Below are positions 1-8,005 of a stretch of DNA of 64,000 bases, piece by piece. The translations under genes and the position numbers were made by a program. The stretch is from Acuticoccus sediminis (GTDB lineage Bacteria; Pseudomonadota; Alphaproteobacteria; Rhizobiales; Amorphaceae). The notes under the pieces were generated by a model that ran no database searches, had not been told where the DNA came from, and was given only the letters and a program-made list of their open reading frames with translations. Every line of letters starts with the position of its first letter. Position 1 is the stretch's first letter. The stretch covers positions 248,001 to 312,000 of the forward strand of contig NZ_QHHQ01000007.1 of NCBI RefSeq assembly GCF_003258595.1, read 5' to 3'.

Positions 1-125
1 TAGTGACAGCCGCGCGCCGGCGCGTTGTCGACCACGTAGCCGACGAGCCGGCCGATGCCGCCCCCATGCTCGCATCCCCCGGCCACATAGTGCCGGGCGG
101 TGGGGTGCCCGATCTCGGATCGCAT
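1..125 (-). CDS. Glycosyltransferase, N-terminal fragment (cut by window edge)
   Basis: The minus strand from the ATG at 125-123 is open to the window edge and encodes 41 residues. They include a GGGIGRLVGYVVD-type stretch typical of the N-terminus of GT4 glycosyltransferases, where the donor-side glycine loop sits in a phrase of this kind. A GGGGA ribosome-binding-like sequence lies about nine bases upstream of the ATG. The next gene upstream on the same strand is another GT4 enzyme ending at 253, so both probably belong to the same polysaccharide gene group. Only the first ~10% of the protein is visible, so the family call rests on a short signature. Confidence 0.5.
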   Translation of the reverse strand, partial: MRSEIGHPTARHYVAGGCEHGGGIGRLVGYVVDNAPARGCH

Positions 126-252
126 CGTCACATGTCCCCGTTACATCATGTCGTTACGGCACCACCGCCCGGGGCGCCGCCGACGCACGAGCCGCGGTGC
201 GTCGCGGGTCGTGCGGAAGCGGCGCGACGGGCGGCTCGGGCCCCGACGGGCA

Positions 253-1350
253 CTAGAGCGCCGTCAGCTGTCGGTAGAGCGCGGCGGCCGCGGCGCCGAC
301 GGTGGCGGGCGCGTTCGGCCCCTCCGACCAGGCGCGGGCGTTCTCGCCGAGCGTTTCGAGAAGGTGGCGATCCTCGGCCAGGCGGGCGATCGCCTCGCCG
401 AAGCAGTCGGGACGTCCCGGCGGCACGATCAGGCCGATCCTGTTGGGTTCGACCGTCGCGGCGAGCTCGCCGACGTCGGTGACCACGACCGGCTTGCCGA
501 ATGCCGCGGCGAGGTGGAGGACACCGCTCTGCGACGCCTCGTCGTAGGGCAGGGCCACGACGTCGGCGTCGAGGAAGAGCTGGGCGACCTCGCGGTCGTC
601 GATGAACCGCCGCCGGACGTCGTAGCGTTCCGGGACACCCATCTCGCCCCGCAGCTGGAGCGGGTCGTCGCCGCGCCCGGCGATGACGATCCGAAGGCGC
701 GGGAGCCGGTTCGCGAGAAGCGCCTCCGCGCGCACGAGGGTCCGGAGGCCCTTGTAGGCGTAGATGCGACCGAACATCAGCACGCGGAACTCGCTCGTCG
801 GACTGGAGCGCTGCAGTCCCTCCCTGGCGCCGAGGTCGGTGTAGCGCCTGATCGCCGGGTGCTGCAGCACGTGAACGTTGCGCTCCGGCTTGCCGAACCG
901 CGCCGCCGCCGCCTGCTTCAGGCTCGCCCCATGGACGACGAGATCGCGGGACTGGCGCGCGATGAGGCGCGCGGGCCAGTCCGGCAGTCGCGCCGTCTCG
1001 CTGTCGCCCGGATGGACAGTGACGTCGTGGACCGTGGTGACGAGCGGCAGGGAGCGCCACAACGGCGCCGCCGCGTTCAGCCACAGCGCCGTGTTGCTGA
1101 GGAGGTGGACGAGATCGGGTCGTTCGCCCCGAACCATCTGGAGAAGGCGCCAGAGGAACGCGAGGTTGGCGGCGCTCCGGGTGCGCGGCCAGTCGACGAG
1201 TCGGAGGGTCACGGCGGGGTCGAACCAACCCGCCAGCGAGCGGTAGTGGCGCGCGGGAGCGATCACCGTCGGCGCCAAGTGCTGCGCGAGGCCATTGGCG
1301 AAGGCGATCGAGTAGTCGATCGGTTCGGTGGCGATGAGCAACGGTTTCAT
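253..1350 (-). CDS. GT4-family glycosyltransferase
   Basis: This 365-residue protein should transfer a sugar from a nucleotide donor to a growing cell-surface glycan on the cytoplasmic side of the membrane. It has the GT-B fold layout. The N-terminal acceptor half (about 1-175) includes a THVHDV-like TTVHDV segment near 105. The C-terminal donor half starts at FGRIYAYKGL (about 193-202), and its E-x7-E-type region DEASQSGVL is near 270, followed by a GKPVVVTDVGEL segment. The length is normal for GT4. No membrane segments are seen. The gene is transcribed away from the long gene-free region on its right and toward the partial GT at the window edge. The acceptor and the sugar cannot be deduced. 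Confidence 0.88.
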   Translation of the reverse strand: MKPLLIATEPIDYSIAFANGLAQHLAPTVIAPARHYRSLAGWFDPAVTLRLVDWPRTRSAANLAFLWRLLQMVRGERPDLVHLLSNTALWLNAAAPLWRSLPLVTTVHDVTVHPGDSETARLPDWPARLIARQSRDLVVHGASLKQAAAARFGKPERNVHVLQHPAIRRYTDLGAREGLQRSSPTSEFRVLMFGRIYAYKGLRTLVRAEALLANRLPRLRIVIAGRGDDPLQLRGEMGVPERYDVRRRFIDDREVAQLFLDADVVALPYDEASQSGVLHLAAAFGKPVVVTDVGELAATVEPNRIGLIVPPGRPDCFGEAIARLAEDRHLLETLGENARAWSEGPNAPATVGAAAAALYRQLTAL

Positions 1351-2319
1351 GGCGTACCGGCTCGCCGCCAGACCGGCGTCCCGCGCCCTCTCATGGCCCG
1401 CGTGCGGCAGGAGCCGCGCTGCGAGCGGACGTTTTTTCGGGTGTGGCGCGCCCGACCGCCGGAGACCGGGGTGGTCGCGCCGCCGGTCGGTCGCTCGCCG
1501 CGCAGGGTGGCCGCGCCCGGGAGGGCGTGAGCCTCGAGGCGGGGGCGGCCGACCGTCCGTTCCACGGCGAGGCCGAGGGGAGTGAGGCGGATGGAGGCCT
1601 CCCAGAACTCCATCCGCCGCCGCAGCGTCGAGGCGTCGTCACGATCGCCGGACCCGTTGTTGTTATGGTTCAGGCCCGCTCCGAGAGAGTTCGACACGGC
1701 GGCAATCGCGGTGAGGACAGGCCGGCCCCCGACAAGCCGCACTTCGAACCGGATCTGCGGCGTACCGGCGGGTATGGCGGTGTTCGCGAGCGTGTCGCGG
1801 CCCGTCCGGCCCATGGTCGGGCGGTGCCGTTCGCCGGTCGCGTGAAGTGTCGGAAATCCGCGCGTCATCAAGCCGATGCCTCATCGTGGATGAGACCGGG
1901 ATAGCCCGAGGGCGGCGTCTGGCGAACGGCTCAATCTGGTGGCGCGCGCCGCGGAACCCTTCACCTTTTGGATGAGGCCCCCCGACCGGACCGTCCGATC
2001 AGCCAAGTACCGTCGCCTTGAACAATGCTCTTTATCCCAACGTGTCGCGCGTGGCGCCGGAGTGTGTCGTGAGTTGTGGGGAGAGCGTATTGACGGGACT
2101 GACGGCGGAGGCCCGGCCGGGCCTGATGCGCGGTGTCGGTTGGCGGACGATGGCGTTGTGGGGCGCGCGGGTCACGCCGGTCCTGCAACCCGGCGCCGTC
2201 CTCCCGCTGCCGCCCGCCGGACCGACGGTCGTTGTCGGCGACGCGGGGTGCGCCGGGGGGCGCCCCGCAGGGATGTCCGCCTGCCGGGGAGGGCCGGGGC
2301 CCCTGTCGCGCCGCCCCGA

Positions 2320-2339
2320 CCGGTGCCTGAAGGCACCGG
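2320..2339. terminator. Orphan 8-bp hairpin with TGAA loop
   Basis: CCGGTGCC and GGCACCGG form a perfect stem around a four-base TGAA loop. It has the shape of the stop-in-loop terminators at other gene ends in this window, but no recognisable gene ends here. No U-tract follows on either strand. Confidence 0.35.
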
Positions 2340-3133
2340 CCCGCGACATCGCCCGCGCGCGTTTCATCCCGCAGCCTCTCGCCCCGGTCGCGTTGTGGAT
2401 GCCGCTCGCGACGGTTCCTGAACGTCAGAGTTTCATGCAAGGCGAGGCGGGTTATCGGGGCGTTTCCATCCATAAGAACATGCTAGGACGGGTGGTGGTG
2501 CTTGCCGTGCTTCTGCCGGGCGTTTCGCCGGCCGGCGCCCGTTGCCGGCCGCGCACCTCCGGTCGAACGCTGCGGACCGGACGCCTCCCGTGTCTGCCGG
2601 CATGCCGGCTGCCCGGAGAATGTCGGGACCGCGCCTTGGCGGGGACGCCGCACCTTTGCGCCCGGACCGCGCGGTCGGCCCGTTCGTCCACCTGGCGATC
2701 GCCGTCCTCACCTCGTCATCGCCCTGACGCCAGAGCCTCTCCTCGAGCACCCCGGGCAACGATGCGGCGCTCGCCGGACGTGCGCCGCCCCGGCGGCTCG
2801 TCGACGGGACTATCCGCGAGCGTCGACTGCCCGGCTGCCGCCATCAGGCACCTCGGGCGGAAGAGAATTTATGGAATTGAGATGAAAGGGAGAAGTGTCT
2901 CCCGTTCGCGCCACGTGCCCGTCGTGACTACAGGGAAGTTCTTCTCGGTTCCGGCAGGAAGGGTGGGCAGTTCGTGCGGGCGTGAAGCCGCCGGGAATCT
3001 GGCAGTCTTCCGGGCGATACTGACGACATCCGCGGGATGGATGTCCAGAATTTAACATGAACGTTGGGCGTGCCTGATTATAAACATTCTCGGGGAGCAA
3101 GTTGCTCAGTCAGAACGAACTCAGGGGAGGCTG

Positions 3134-3181
3134 ATGAGCATGGCTTCGATCGCCCTTTCTCTGCGGAAGAGAGGGCTTTGA
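3134..3181 (+). CDS. Possible 15-residue leader-like ORF
   Basis: An AGGGGAGG ribosome-binding sequence lies four bases upstream of ATG AGC ATG, which opens a 15-codon frame (MSMASIALSLRKRGL) ending in TGA. The Shine-Dalgarno match is among the strongest in this part of the window. The next annotated gene downstream is on the opposite strand, so an attenuation role is not obvious. It may be a leader peptide, a small membrane peptide or a chance match. Confidence 0.2.
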   Translation: MSMASIALSLRKRGL

Positions 3182-3226
3182 CGGCAAATTCCGAGGGCAA
3201 ACGCCACTGGAGGAACGGACGTTGGG

Positions 3227-3469
3227 TCAACGCGGGATGCGGACGGCGTCGCTGCCAGATGCAATCTGGCGGATGATTTTGGCCACCAGCATATGATGTA
3301 TGCCATCGACGGGTTCAGCGGCCATGTTTTCATGCGCCCGCGCCGCATCGTCGAGGAGCCCGGCAAGCGCCGCCTCGGTCAACGCGCCGGATTCCTTGAG
3401 GGTCAGCAGCAGGGACTCGCAAATGGCGAGCGCCGCGAGGCCAGCAAGCTCACTGGGGTTTTGACTCAT
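3227..3469 (-). CDS. Small conserved hypothetical protein
   Basis: This is an 80-residue acidic, alanine/leucine-rich protein beginning MSQNPSELAGLAALAICESLL. It resembles small alphaproteobacterial proteins of unknown function with the same NPxELAGxAALxxCESLLL opening and a histidine-containing helical second half; that resemblance is from memory. I place the start at 3469 because a GAGG sequence is 13 bases upstream. An in-frame ATG at 3481 would leave that GAGG only one base away. A 5-bp hairpin CGTTG-GGT-CAACG overlaps the stop codon. It is transcribed divergently from the Crp/Fnr gene across an AT-rich spacer. No function can be assigned. Confidence 0.6.
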   Translation of the reverse strand: MSQNPSELAGLAALAICESLLLTLKESGALTEAALAGLLDDAARAHENMAAEPVDGIHHMLVAKIIRQIASGSDAVRIPR

Positions 3470-3481
3470 GTCAAGTTGCAT

Positions 3482-3641
3482 GCCTCATTCGTGTTTAAAT
3501 TAACTTGAAGCTATTTGTAATATATATTCTCCGCTATTGGTCTGTTAAACTTGTTGGCAATAGTTTTGTTTTTTAAGTCGGATTTTTCGATTGCCGTTTG
3601 TCCAGTCAGGCAGCGTTTGCATCTTTTTTCCAAGGGCTTCG
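3482..3641. promoter_or_regulatory. AT-rich divergent promoter region
   Basis: This spacer between the small hypothetical gene and the Crp/Fnr gene is strikingly AT-rich for this DNA (runs such as TTTAAATTAA and TAATATATATT around 3496-3530). Divergent promoters are expected here. An AAGGG ribosome-binding-like site precedes the ATG at 3642. I see no FNR-type TTGAT-N4-ATCAA box. Confidence 0.5.
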
Positions 3642-4415
3642 ATGAACGCCAAAGCGATCGCGGTTGATACGTTAGAGACTCCGCTCCAGCGGAACCTCAG
3701 CAAGCTTGTTGCGCTCTCCGAGCAGGATGCGCAGTTCCTCAACGACTTGTACTCGCGAAGGAAAACGTACCCGAAACGCTACGAACTGGTTCTCGAGGGC
3801 GATACCGAACAGCGCGGTTTCGTCCTGTGGAACGGCTGGGCCTGCACCTACAAGATGCTGCTCGACGGGGCACGGCAGATTGTCGACGTGCGGATCCCGG
3901 GAGACTTCATCGGTTTGCGCGGTCTGCTCCTTCAGGCGTCGGACCATAGCTGCATCGCAGAGACACCGGTCGAGATCTCGGAATTCTCCTGGGACGAACT
4001 CCTTGCGACGTTTCGACGGGCGCCCCGGTTCGCGACGTCCGTCCTCTGGGTCGCGGCGCGCGACGAGGCCATCCTCGTCGAGCATCTCGTCGACATCGGC
4101 CGCCGCGACACGCTCTCGCGAACCGCGCACTTCATGCTCGAGCTCGGCGAGCGCCTTCAGTCGGTCAGGTTGGGCTCGCACGTTGGTTTCGAGTGCCCAT
4201 TGCCTCAATCCCTGTTCGCCGATGCGCTCGGCATGAGTGCGATCCACATGAACCGATGTCTCCGGATCCTCCGTGAGCGCGGACTCATGACCTTCCAGAA
4301 CAACCAGGTGACATTCGACGATCGGCCCGGGCTTGCGGAACTGGCCGGGTTCGACGCGAGCTACATGAACCGTAGGCCCCCGACGTCCCGATCGGCAATT
4401 GCCCGTGAGGTGTGA
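3642..4415 (+). CDS. Crp/Fnr-family transcriptional regulator
   Basis: This 257-residue regulator has a cyclic-nucleotide-binding-like beta-roll at about residues 30-125 (GDTEQRGFVLWNGW, IPGDFIGLRGLL). A dimerisation helix spans about 128-165, and a winged helix-turn-helix lies near 185-215 (LFADALGMSAIHMNRCLRILRERGLM). The N-terminal cysteine cluster that binds an oxygen-sensing Fe-S centre in FNR is absent, so oxygen sensing of that type is unlikely. I chose the ATG at 3642 over an upstream TTG at 3591 because of its ribosome-binding site. Its position just before the glycosyltransferases suggests control of polysaccharide genes, which is inference. The stop codon lies in the loop of a 7-bp hairpin. 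Confidence 0.88.
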   Translation: MNAKAIAVDTLETPLQRNLSKLVALSEQDAQFLNDLYSRRKTYPKRYELVLEGDTEQRGFVLWNGWACTYKMLLDGARQIVDVRIPGDFIGLRGLLLQASDHSCIAETPVEISEFSWDELLATFRRAPRFATSVLWVAARDEAILVEHLVDIGRRDTLSRTAHFMLELGERLQSVRLGSHVGFECPLPQSLFADALGMSAIHMNRCLRILRERGLMTFQNNQVTFDDRPGLAELAGFDASYMNRRPPTSRSAIAREV

Positions 4416-4422
4416 TCACGGG
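4402..4422 (+). terminator. 7-bp stop-in-loop hairpin ending the Crp/Fnr gene
   Basis: CCCGTGA (4402-4408) pairs perfectly with TCACGGG (4416-4422). The seven-base loop GGTGTGA ends with the TGA stop codon of the regulator gene. There is no U-run after the stem. Confidence 0.55.
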
Positions 4423-4467
4423 GCATCCGGGGCGGTGGCCGGGCATCCGATCGAACCCGTCAGCCTA

Positions 4468-4562
4468 CGGACGGCGGTCGATGCATTCATCCGATCATCC
4501 GTCCTGCGGAGACGTTGACCGAAACGACAGGTTCGGTCGCCCTCGATACACAATTGGACGTT
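4468..4562 (+). repeat. Intergenic element, copy A
   Basis: Four blocks are shared, in the same order and with nearly the same spacing, with 11342-11437: CGGACGGCGGTCGATG at 4468, a 21-base block at 4491-4511 with one mismatch, CCGAA-N8-TTCGG at 4519-4536, and ATTGGACGTT at 4553. A further 17-base block at 4432-4448 matches 11287-11303 with one mismatch. The CCGAA/TTCGG pair is an inverted repeat and could be an operator. Confidence 0.65.
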
Positions 4563-4931
4563 CCGTCGGGCGCCCGCCCGGCGACGGCGCTGACCCGGCG
4601 GCGGCGCACGCGGCAGCGCTTGCACCCCCTGTCTCGTCGGTCCGTCGTTTGCTCAGGCTCCTGGCATCCTGCCGGTAATGACGACGGCTGGTCGACGCCG
4701 CCGGACGGCACGGCACAGCACAGGTATCGGCGTCGCCGTTCCAGACGTCGGCGCGATCAGTGCCGGGTACGACGTGGGGGAAGGCGCGGCTGCGAACCCG
4801 GTCAACTTGACCATTCCGGCGAACGCCACCCTCCGAAGTGGGGTGGCGGCGGCATCTTGGGCGACATTGTCCCCGTCCCCCGGGCGCGCGAGCCTCGACA
4901 CCGGCGACATTCCAGGACGCCGGCCCGCGTC

Positions 4932-4969
4932 CAATCTCGACGACAGGTCCCAATCTCACCGACAGGTCC
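4932..4969 (+). repeat. Two 19-bp tandem repeat units
   Basis: CAATCTC-N2-CGACAGGTCC occurs at 4932-4950 and again at 4951-4969, back to back, with only the two middle bases differing. It lies about 190 bases upstream of the GT start at 5157. Confidence 0.6.
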
Positions 4970-5156
4970 TTGTGCAAGCGATGATGTCCTGCCCCTCCGA
5001 TGAAGTCCGGCTGCGGAACGCAGTGCGGCCAAGACGTCGCACGCCGCCTTCCGCATCGGCATGCCCCGATCGCCGCGGGGCATGGCTGCGCGGCGCCGGC
5101 GTCCGACCAGCCCCCGACAGCGTCGGCGGCTCCAGGGCGACGGGGAGCACGCCGGG

Positions 5157-6902
5157 ATGACGGAGCGAGCCGATCTCGACGGGGCGTCCGGCCGTGAGAC
5201 CGCAGCGCCCGCTTGCGGCGTCGATCCGGAGTTCGAACGCGACGTGCTGTCGGGCTGGCGCGACGAGGGCCGGGCGCTGATCCTCCGGAACTGGCAGGAA
5301 TTCAACCACCTCCTGGAGCGTTCCGAGGCGCTGCTGGAGCAGGGGAGGTACGCGCACGCCGCCGCTGCGGCGCAGGCGGCCGCGTCCTACGCCGTCTTCT
5401 GGCATCCCGGCGTCTTCCATAGCGCGCCGCTCGAGCGGCTCCTGCATCTCCTCGGCGCGAAGGCGCTTCCGGCCGACGATCCGCGCGGACGAGACGGCGG
5501 CCGCGGACAGCGGCCGGAAAACCTGAGGGTCCTGCACGTCGCCACCCAGGTCGGCGCCGTGGGCGGGCACGTCCGCATGATGTGGCGCTGGATCCGGGAG
5601 GATTGCCACAACCGGCACAGCGTTGCGCTCACGCGGCAGTTCGGGAGTGTTCCGGCGTCGCTCGGAGACGCCGTGGAGCGCTCCGGCGGCGCGGTGTCGC
5701 TGCTGAACCATGCCCCCGGAAGCTACCTCGAATGGGCGCGGCGGCTGCGGGACCGGATGAACGAGGCGGATCTCGTCGTGCTGCATTCGAACAGCATGGA
5801 CATCATCCCGTTCGTCGCCCTCGGCGGGCTGAGGCAAAGGCCGCCCGTCGTCCTCCTCAATCATTCCGATCACATGTTCTGGCTCGGCGCCGGGATCGCC
5901 GACTCTGTCGTGAACACGCGGCGTTCCGGGCGTGACCTCTGCGTGGCGCGGCGGGGCATCGCGAGCGAGCGCAACCTGCTGCTGCCGCTCTGTCTCGAGC
6001 GGATCGGGCGCCGCCAGTCGAGAGAGGCCGCCAAGCAGGCGCTGGGGATCGATCCCACGGCGGTGGTGATGCTCAGCGTCGCGCGCGGGACGAAATACCG
6101 GAGCTTCGGCACGCAGGGCTATCCGGACCTGATGCTGCCGCTGCTTCAGAGCAATCCGGCGGCGCGGCTGATCGTGATCGGGCCGGGCGGGACGGTCGAC
6201 TGGGCCCGTGCGATGCGCTCCGCTCCGGGGCGGATCAGCGTGCTGCCGGAAACACCGGACACGAAAGGCTACCTCGAGGCGGCCGATATCTATGTCGATT
6301 CCTTCCCGTTTCCCTCGAACACGTCGATGTTCGAGGCGGGCCTGCACGGTCTTCCGCTGGTCACGTACTTTCCGTTCGGCTCCGGCTGCGCGGTGATGGG
6401 GGCGGACTCCGTCGGCTTCGACGGGTCGATCCTTCGCGCCCATGACAGGGCGGAGCTGAATGCGATCCTGGCGGGGCTCGCCTCCGACCCGGAACGATGC
6501 GCCCGCATCGGCGAGCAGACGCGGCGCGAGATCGAGGCCACCAATTTCGATCAGCCCTGGCGAGAGGCCGTCGCCGCAATCTACGAGCGGAGCCTCGACC
6601 TCCCACAGCGGGTGCCGGAGTGGACCGAGGTCCAGCGGCCCGGTCTCGATGACGTGGACGTCTTCCAGCCCTTCGCCTTCGGGAACCCGATCGCCTGCGC
6701 GGGCTTCGAGGACCGGCTGGGCGTCATCCAGGAACTCGAAATCCGGGCGATGCCGCTCTCGCACCGGGCGGCGACGCTGCTCGATCTGGCGCGGCGAAGG
6801 CGCCTCGTTCACTCCGACCTGAAGTCGTCGCTCCGCTACCTGTCGCCCGAGTGGCTGAGCCGCCGGGCCCAGGCCCGCTTTCGGAAGTTGCGACATGCCT
6901 GA
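5157..6902 (+). CDS. Glycosyltransferase, GT-B fold with N-terminal extension
   Basis: This 581-residue cytoplasmic enzyme probably adds a sugar to the surface polysaccharide. An unusual helical N-terminal part (about 20-110, EFERDVLSGW... alanine-rich) precedes a GT-B pair. The acceptor domain starts near 123 (LRVLHVATQVGAVGGHVRMMWRW), and the donor domain from about 300 contains RLIVIGPGG and FPFPSNTSMFEAGLHGLPLV (384-402), the E-containing donor motif. GGGGAG ten bases before the ATG at 5157 sets the start; an ATG at 5061 in the same frame has no such site and adds an Arg-rich tail. The stop overlaps the leader of the GT8 gene (GAGAGG at 6901), so the two are cotranscribed. The exact specificity is unknown. 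Confidence 0.8.
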   Translation: MTERADLDGASGRETAAPACGVDPEFERDVLSGWRDEGRALILRNWQEFNHLLERSEALLEQGRYAHAAAAAQAAASYAVFWHPGVFHSAPLERLLHLLGAKALPADDPRGRDGGRGQRPENLRVLHVATQVGAVGGHVRMMWRWIREDCHNRHSVALTRQFGSVPASLGDAVERSGGAVSLLNHAPGSYLEWARRLRDRMNEADLVVLHSNSMDIIPFVALGGLRQRPPVVLLNHSDHMFWLGAGIADSVVNTRRSGRDLCVARRGIASERNLLLPLCLERIGRRQSREAAKQALGIDPTAVVMLSVARGTKYRSFGTQGYPDLMLPLLQSNPAARLIVIGPGGTVDWARAMRSAPGRISVLPETPDTKGYLEAADIYVDSFPFPSNTSMFEAGLHGLPLVTYFPFGSGCAVMGADSVGFDGSILRAHDRAELNAILAGLASDPERCARIGEQTRREIEATNFDQPWREAVAAIYERSLDLPQRVPEWTEVQRPGLDDVDVFQPFAFGNPIACAGFEDRLGVIQELEIRAMPLSHRAATLLDLARRRRLVHSDLKSSLRYLSPEWLSRRAQARFRKLRHA

Positions 6903-6913
6903 GAGGACCGAAG

Positions 6914-7942
6914 ATGGCCGACACTGAGCCGATCGACGTGCTGTTCTGCGCGAACCCGGGCTACTACCAGCATCTCGCCGTCGCGGCCGTCTCCCTGGTC
7001 GAGCACAACCGGGGGCGGCCTTTGCGGCTGCACGTCATCACCTGCGACGAGGATCCGGTGCGCCGGGACATGCTGGAGCGGACGCTCGCCGCCTGGCCCG
7101 GCATCGGGCTGCATGTCTATCTCGCCGACGGGAGCGTCATCGGCGACTTCTTCGTCGACGGGTTCATCTCCAAGGAGTGCTACCTGCGGCTCATCGCCTC
7201 CGAGATCCTGCCGCAGCATGTCAGACGGGTCGTCTACCTCGACTGCGACCTCGTCGTCATGGACGACATCTCGCCGCTCTGGACGGCCGATCTGGGGGCG
7301 AACCTCCTCGCGGCGGCGCCGGACTATCCGCGCCTTCCCGAGTTCATGTCCGACGAGCATCGCGACGGCCTCGGCATCCCGCGTGACGCGGTCTACGTCA
7401 ATTCCGGCGTCCTCGTCATCGACATCGACCGGTGGCGGGCCGAAGGGATGGCCTGGACATTCATCGACTTCGTGCGCCGGATGGGCTCGAAACTGCCCTT
7501 CTTCGATCAGGACGCGATCAACGCGGTGCTGGCGGGCAGGATCACGCTGCTGGACCCGCGCTGGAACCTTCAGTCGAGAATGTACTACACGGGCAGGAAG
7601 GCCCTGCCGGACGACTATGCCGCGACGCGCGAGGCGCGGCGCGACCCCGGGATCATCCACTTCACCGGCTCAGAGAAGCCGTGGCTTTTCCGGTCGCGAA
7701 CGGCGAAGAAGGGCGTCTATTTCAAGCATCTGGAGAAGACCGCCTGGCGAGGGCAGGGGCCAGCATGCCGGACCTCCGTTCAGGCCCTCGAGCATCACGC
7801 CGGGGCCGTCCTGGCACGGCATTTCGACCTCGATTATCTGCAGCTCCTCTTCAAGGCACGGCGGATTCTGGAGCGGTCGGGCGCGGTCGTGACCGGGTCG
7901 CCGGCGGGCGCTGGTCTGAGGACCGGAGCCAAGGGCAACTAG
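6914..7942 (+). CDS. GT8-family glycosyltransferase
   Basis: This 342-residue retaining glycosyltransferase resembles LPS galactosyl/glucosyltransferases (WaaJ/RfaJ type). Diagnostic GT8 features are visible: the metal-binding DxD as DCD at 110-112 (RVVYLDCDLVVMDD), YVNSGVLVI at 161-169, FDQDAIN at 197-203 and the C-terminal IIHFTGSEKPW at 247-257. The ATG at 6914 is preceded by GAGAGG at 6901-6906. An in-frame upstream start at 6851 would overlap the previous gene by 50 bases. The C-terminal ~60 residues are basic and may bind the membrane. It follows the GT at 5157 with a 12-base gap. The acceptor sugar is unknown. Confidence 0.9.
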   Translation: MADTEPIDVLFCANPGYYQHLAVAAVSLVEHNRGRPLRLHVITCDEDPVRRDMLERTLAAWPGIGLHVYLADGSVIGDFFVDGFISKECYLRLIASEILPQHVRRVVYLDCDLVVMDDISPLWTADLGANLLAAAPDYPRLPEFMSDEHRDGLGIPRDAVYVNSGVLVIDIDRWRAEGMAWTFIDFVRRMGSKLPFFDQDAINAVLAGRITLLDPRWNLQSRMYYTGRKALPDDYAATREARRDPGIIHFTGSEKPWLFRSRTAKKGVYFKHLEKTAWRGQGPACRTSVQALEHHAGAVLARHFDLDYLQLLFKARRILERSGAVVTGSPAGAGLRTGAKGN

Positions 7943-7951
7943 GGCCTGCCC
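7933..7951 (+). terminator. 5-bp stop-in-loop hairpin ending the GT8 gene
   Basis: GGGCA (7933-7937) pairs with TGCCC (7947-7951). The nine-base loop contains the TAG stop at 7940-7942. The stem is short, so this is a weak member of the group. Confidence 0.35.
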
Positions 7952-8005
7952 GGACACCAGCCGTCGAGGCTCTGAACGGGACGGGCGGCAGGAGAGGGTG
8001 GCGAG

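Larger units (their letters stand above)
1351..3226. other. Gene-free region with several hairpins
   Basis: I see no convincing protein gene in this 1.9-kb stretch. The open frames are arginine/proline-rich shadows. One minus frame (1347-1871) ends in a TGA overlapping the GT4 start at 1350 and has a protein-like middle, but its tail looks non-coding. Structured elements are present: a perfect 8-bp hairpin with a TGAA loop at 2320-2339, a 6-bp hairpin GGGAGA-AGTG-TCTCCC at 2888-2903, and an inverted repeat GACATCC-N7-GGATGTC at 3025-3045. The DNA becomes less GC-rich from about 2870 to 3130. It could hold promoters, a small RNA or the remains of a lost gene. Confidence 0.5.
4423..5156. other. 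Gene-free region holding repeat copy A and a tandem repeat
   Basis: I see no believable gene between the Crp/Fnr stop and the GT start at 5157. The stretch contains copy A of a conserved ~95-bp element (4468-4562) and two adjacent 19-bp units at 4932-4969. A plus frame from 4678 runs to a TGA overlapping the GT start at 5157, but its composition looks random. Confidence 0.5.

Noticed and set aside
1347-1871. Minus-strand frame whose TGA overlaps the GT4 start (ATGA)
   Set aside because: The middle is protein-like but both ends are Arg/Pro-rich and no family is recognisable; it may be a chance frame in GC-rich DNA.
4678-5160. Plus-strand frame ending across the GT start at 5157
   Set aside because: The composition looks random, no ribosome-binding site fits, and it runs through the tandem repeat.
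4956-6896. 646-codon minus-strand frame across the GT at 5157
   Set aside because: It is antisense to a good GT-B enzyme and has no domain signature.
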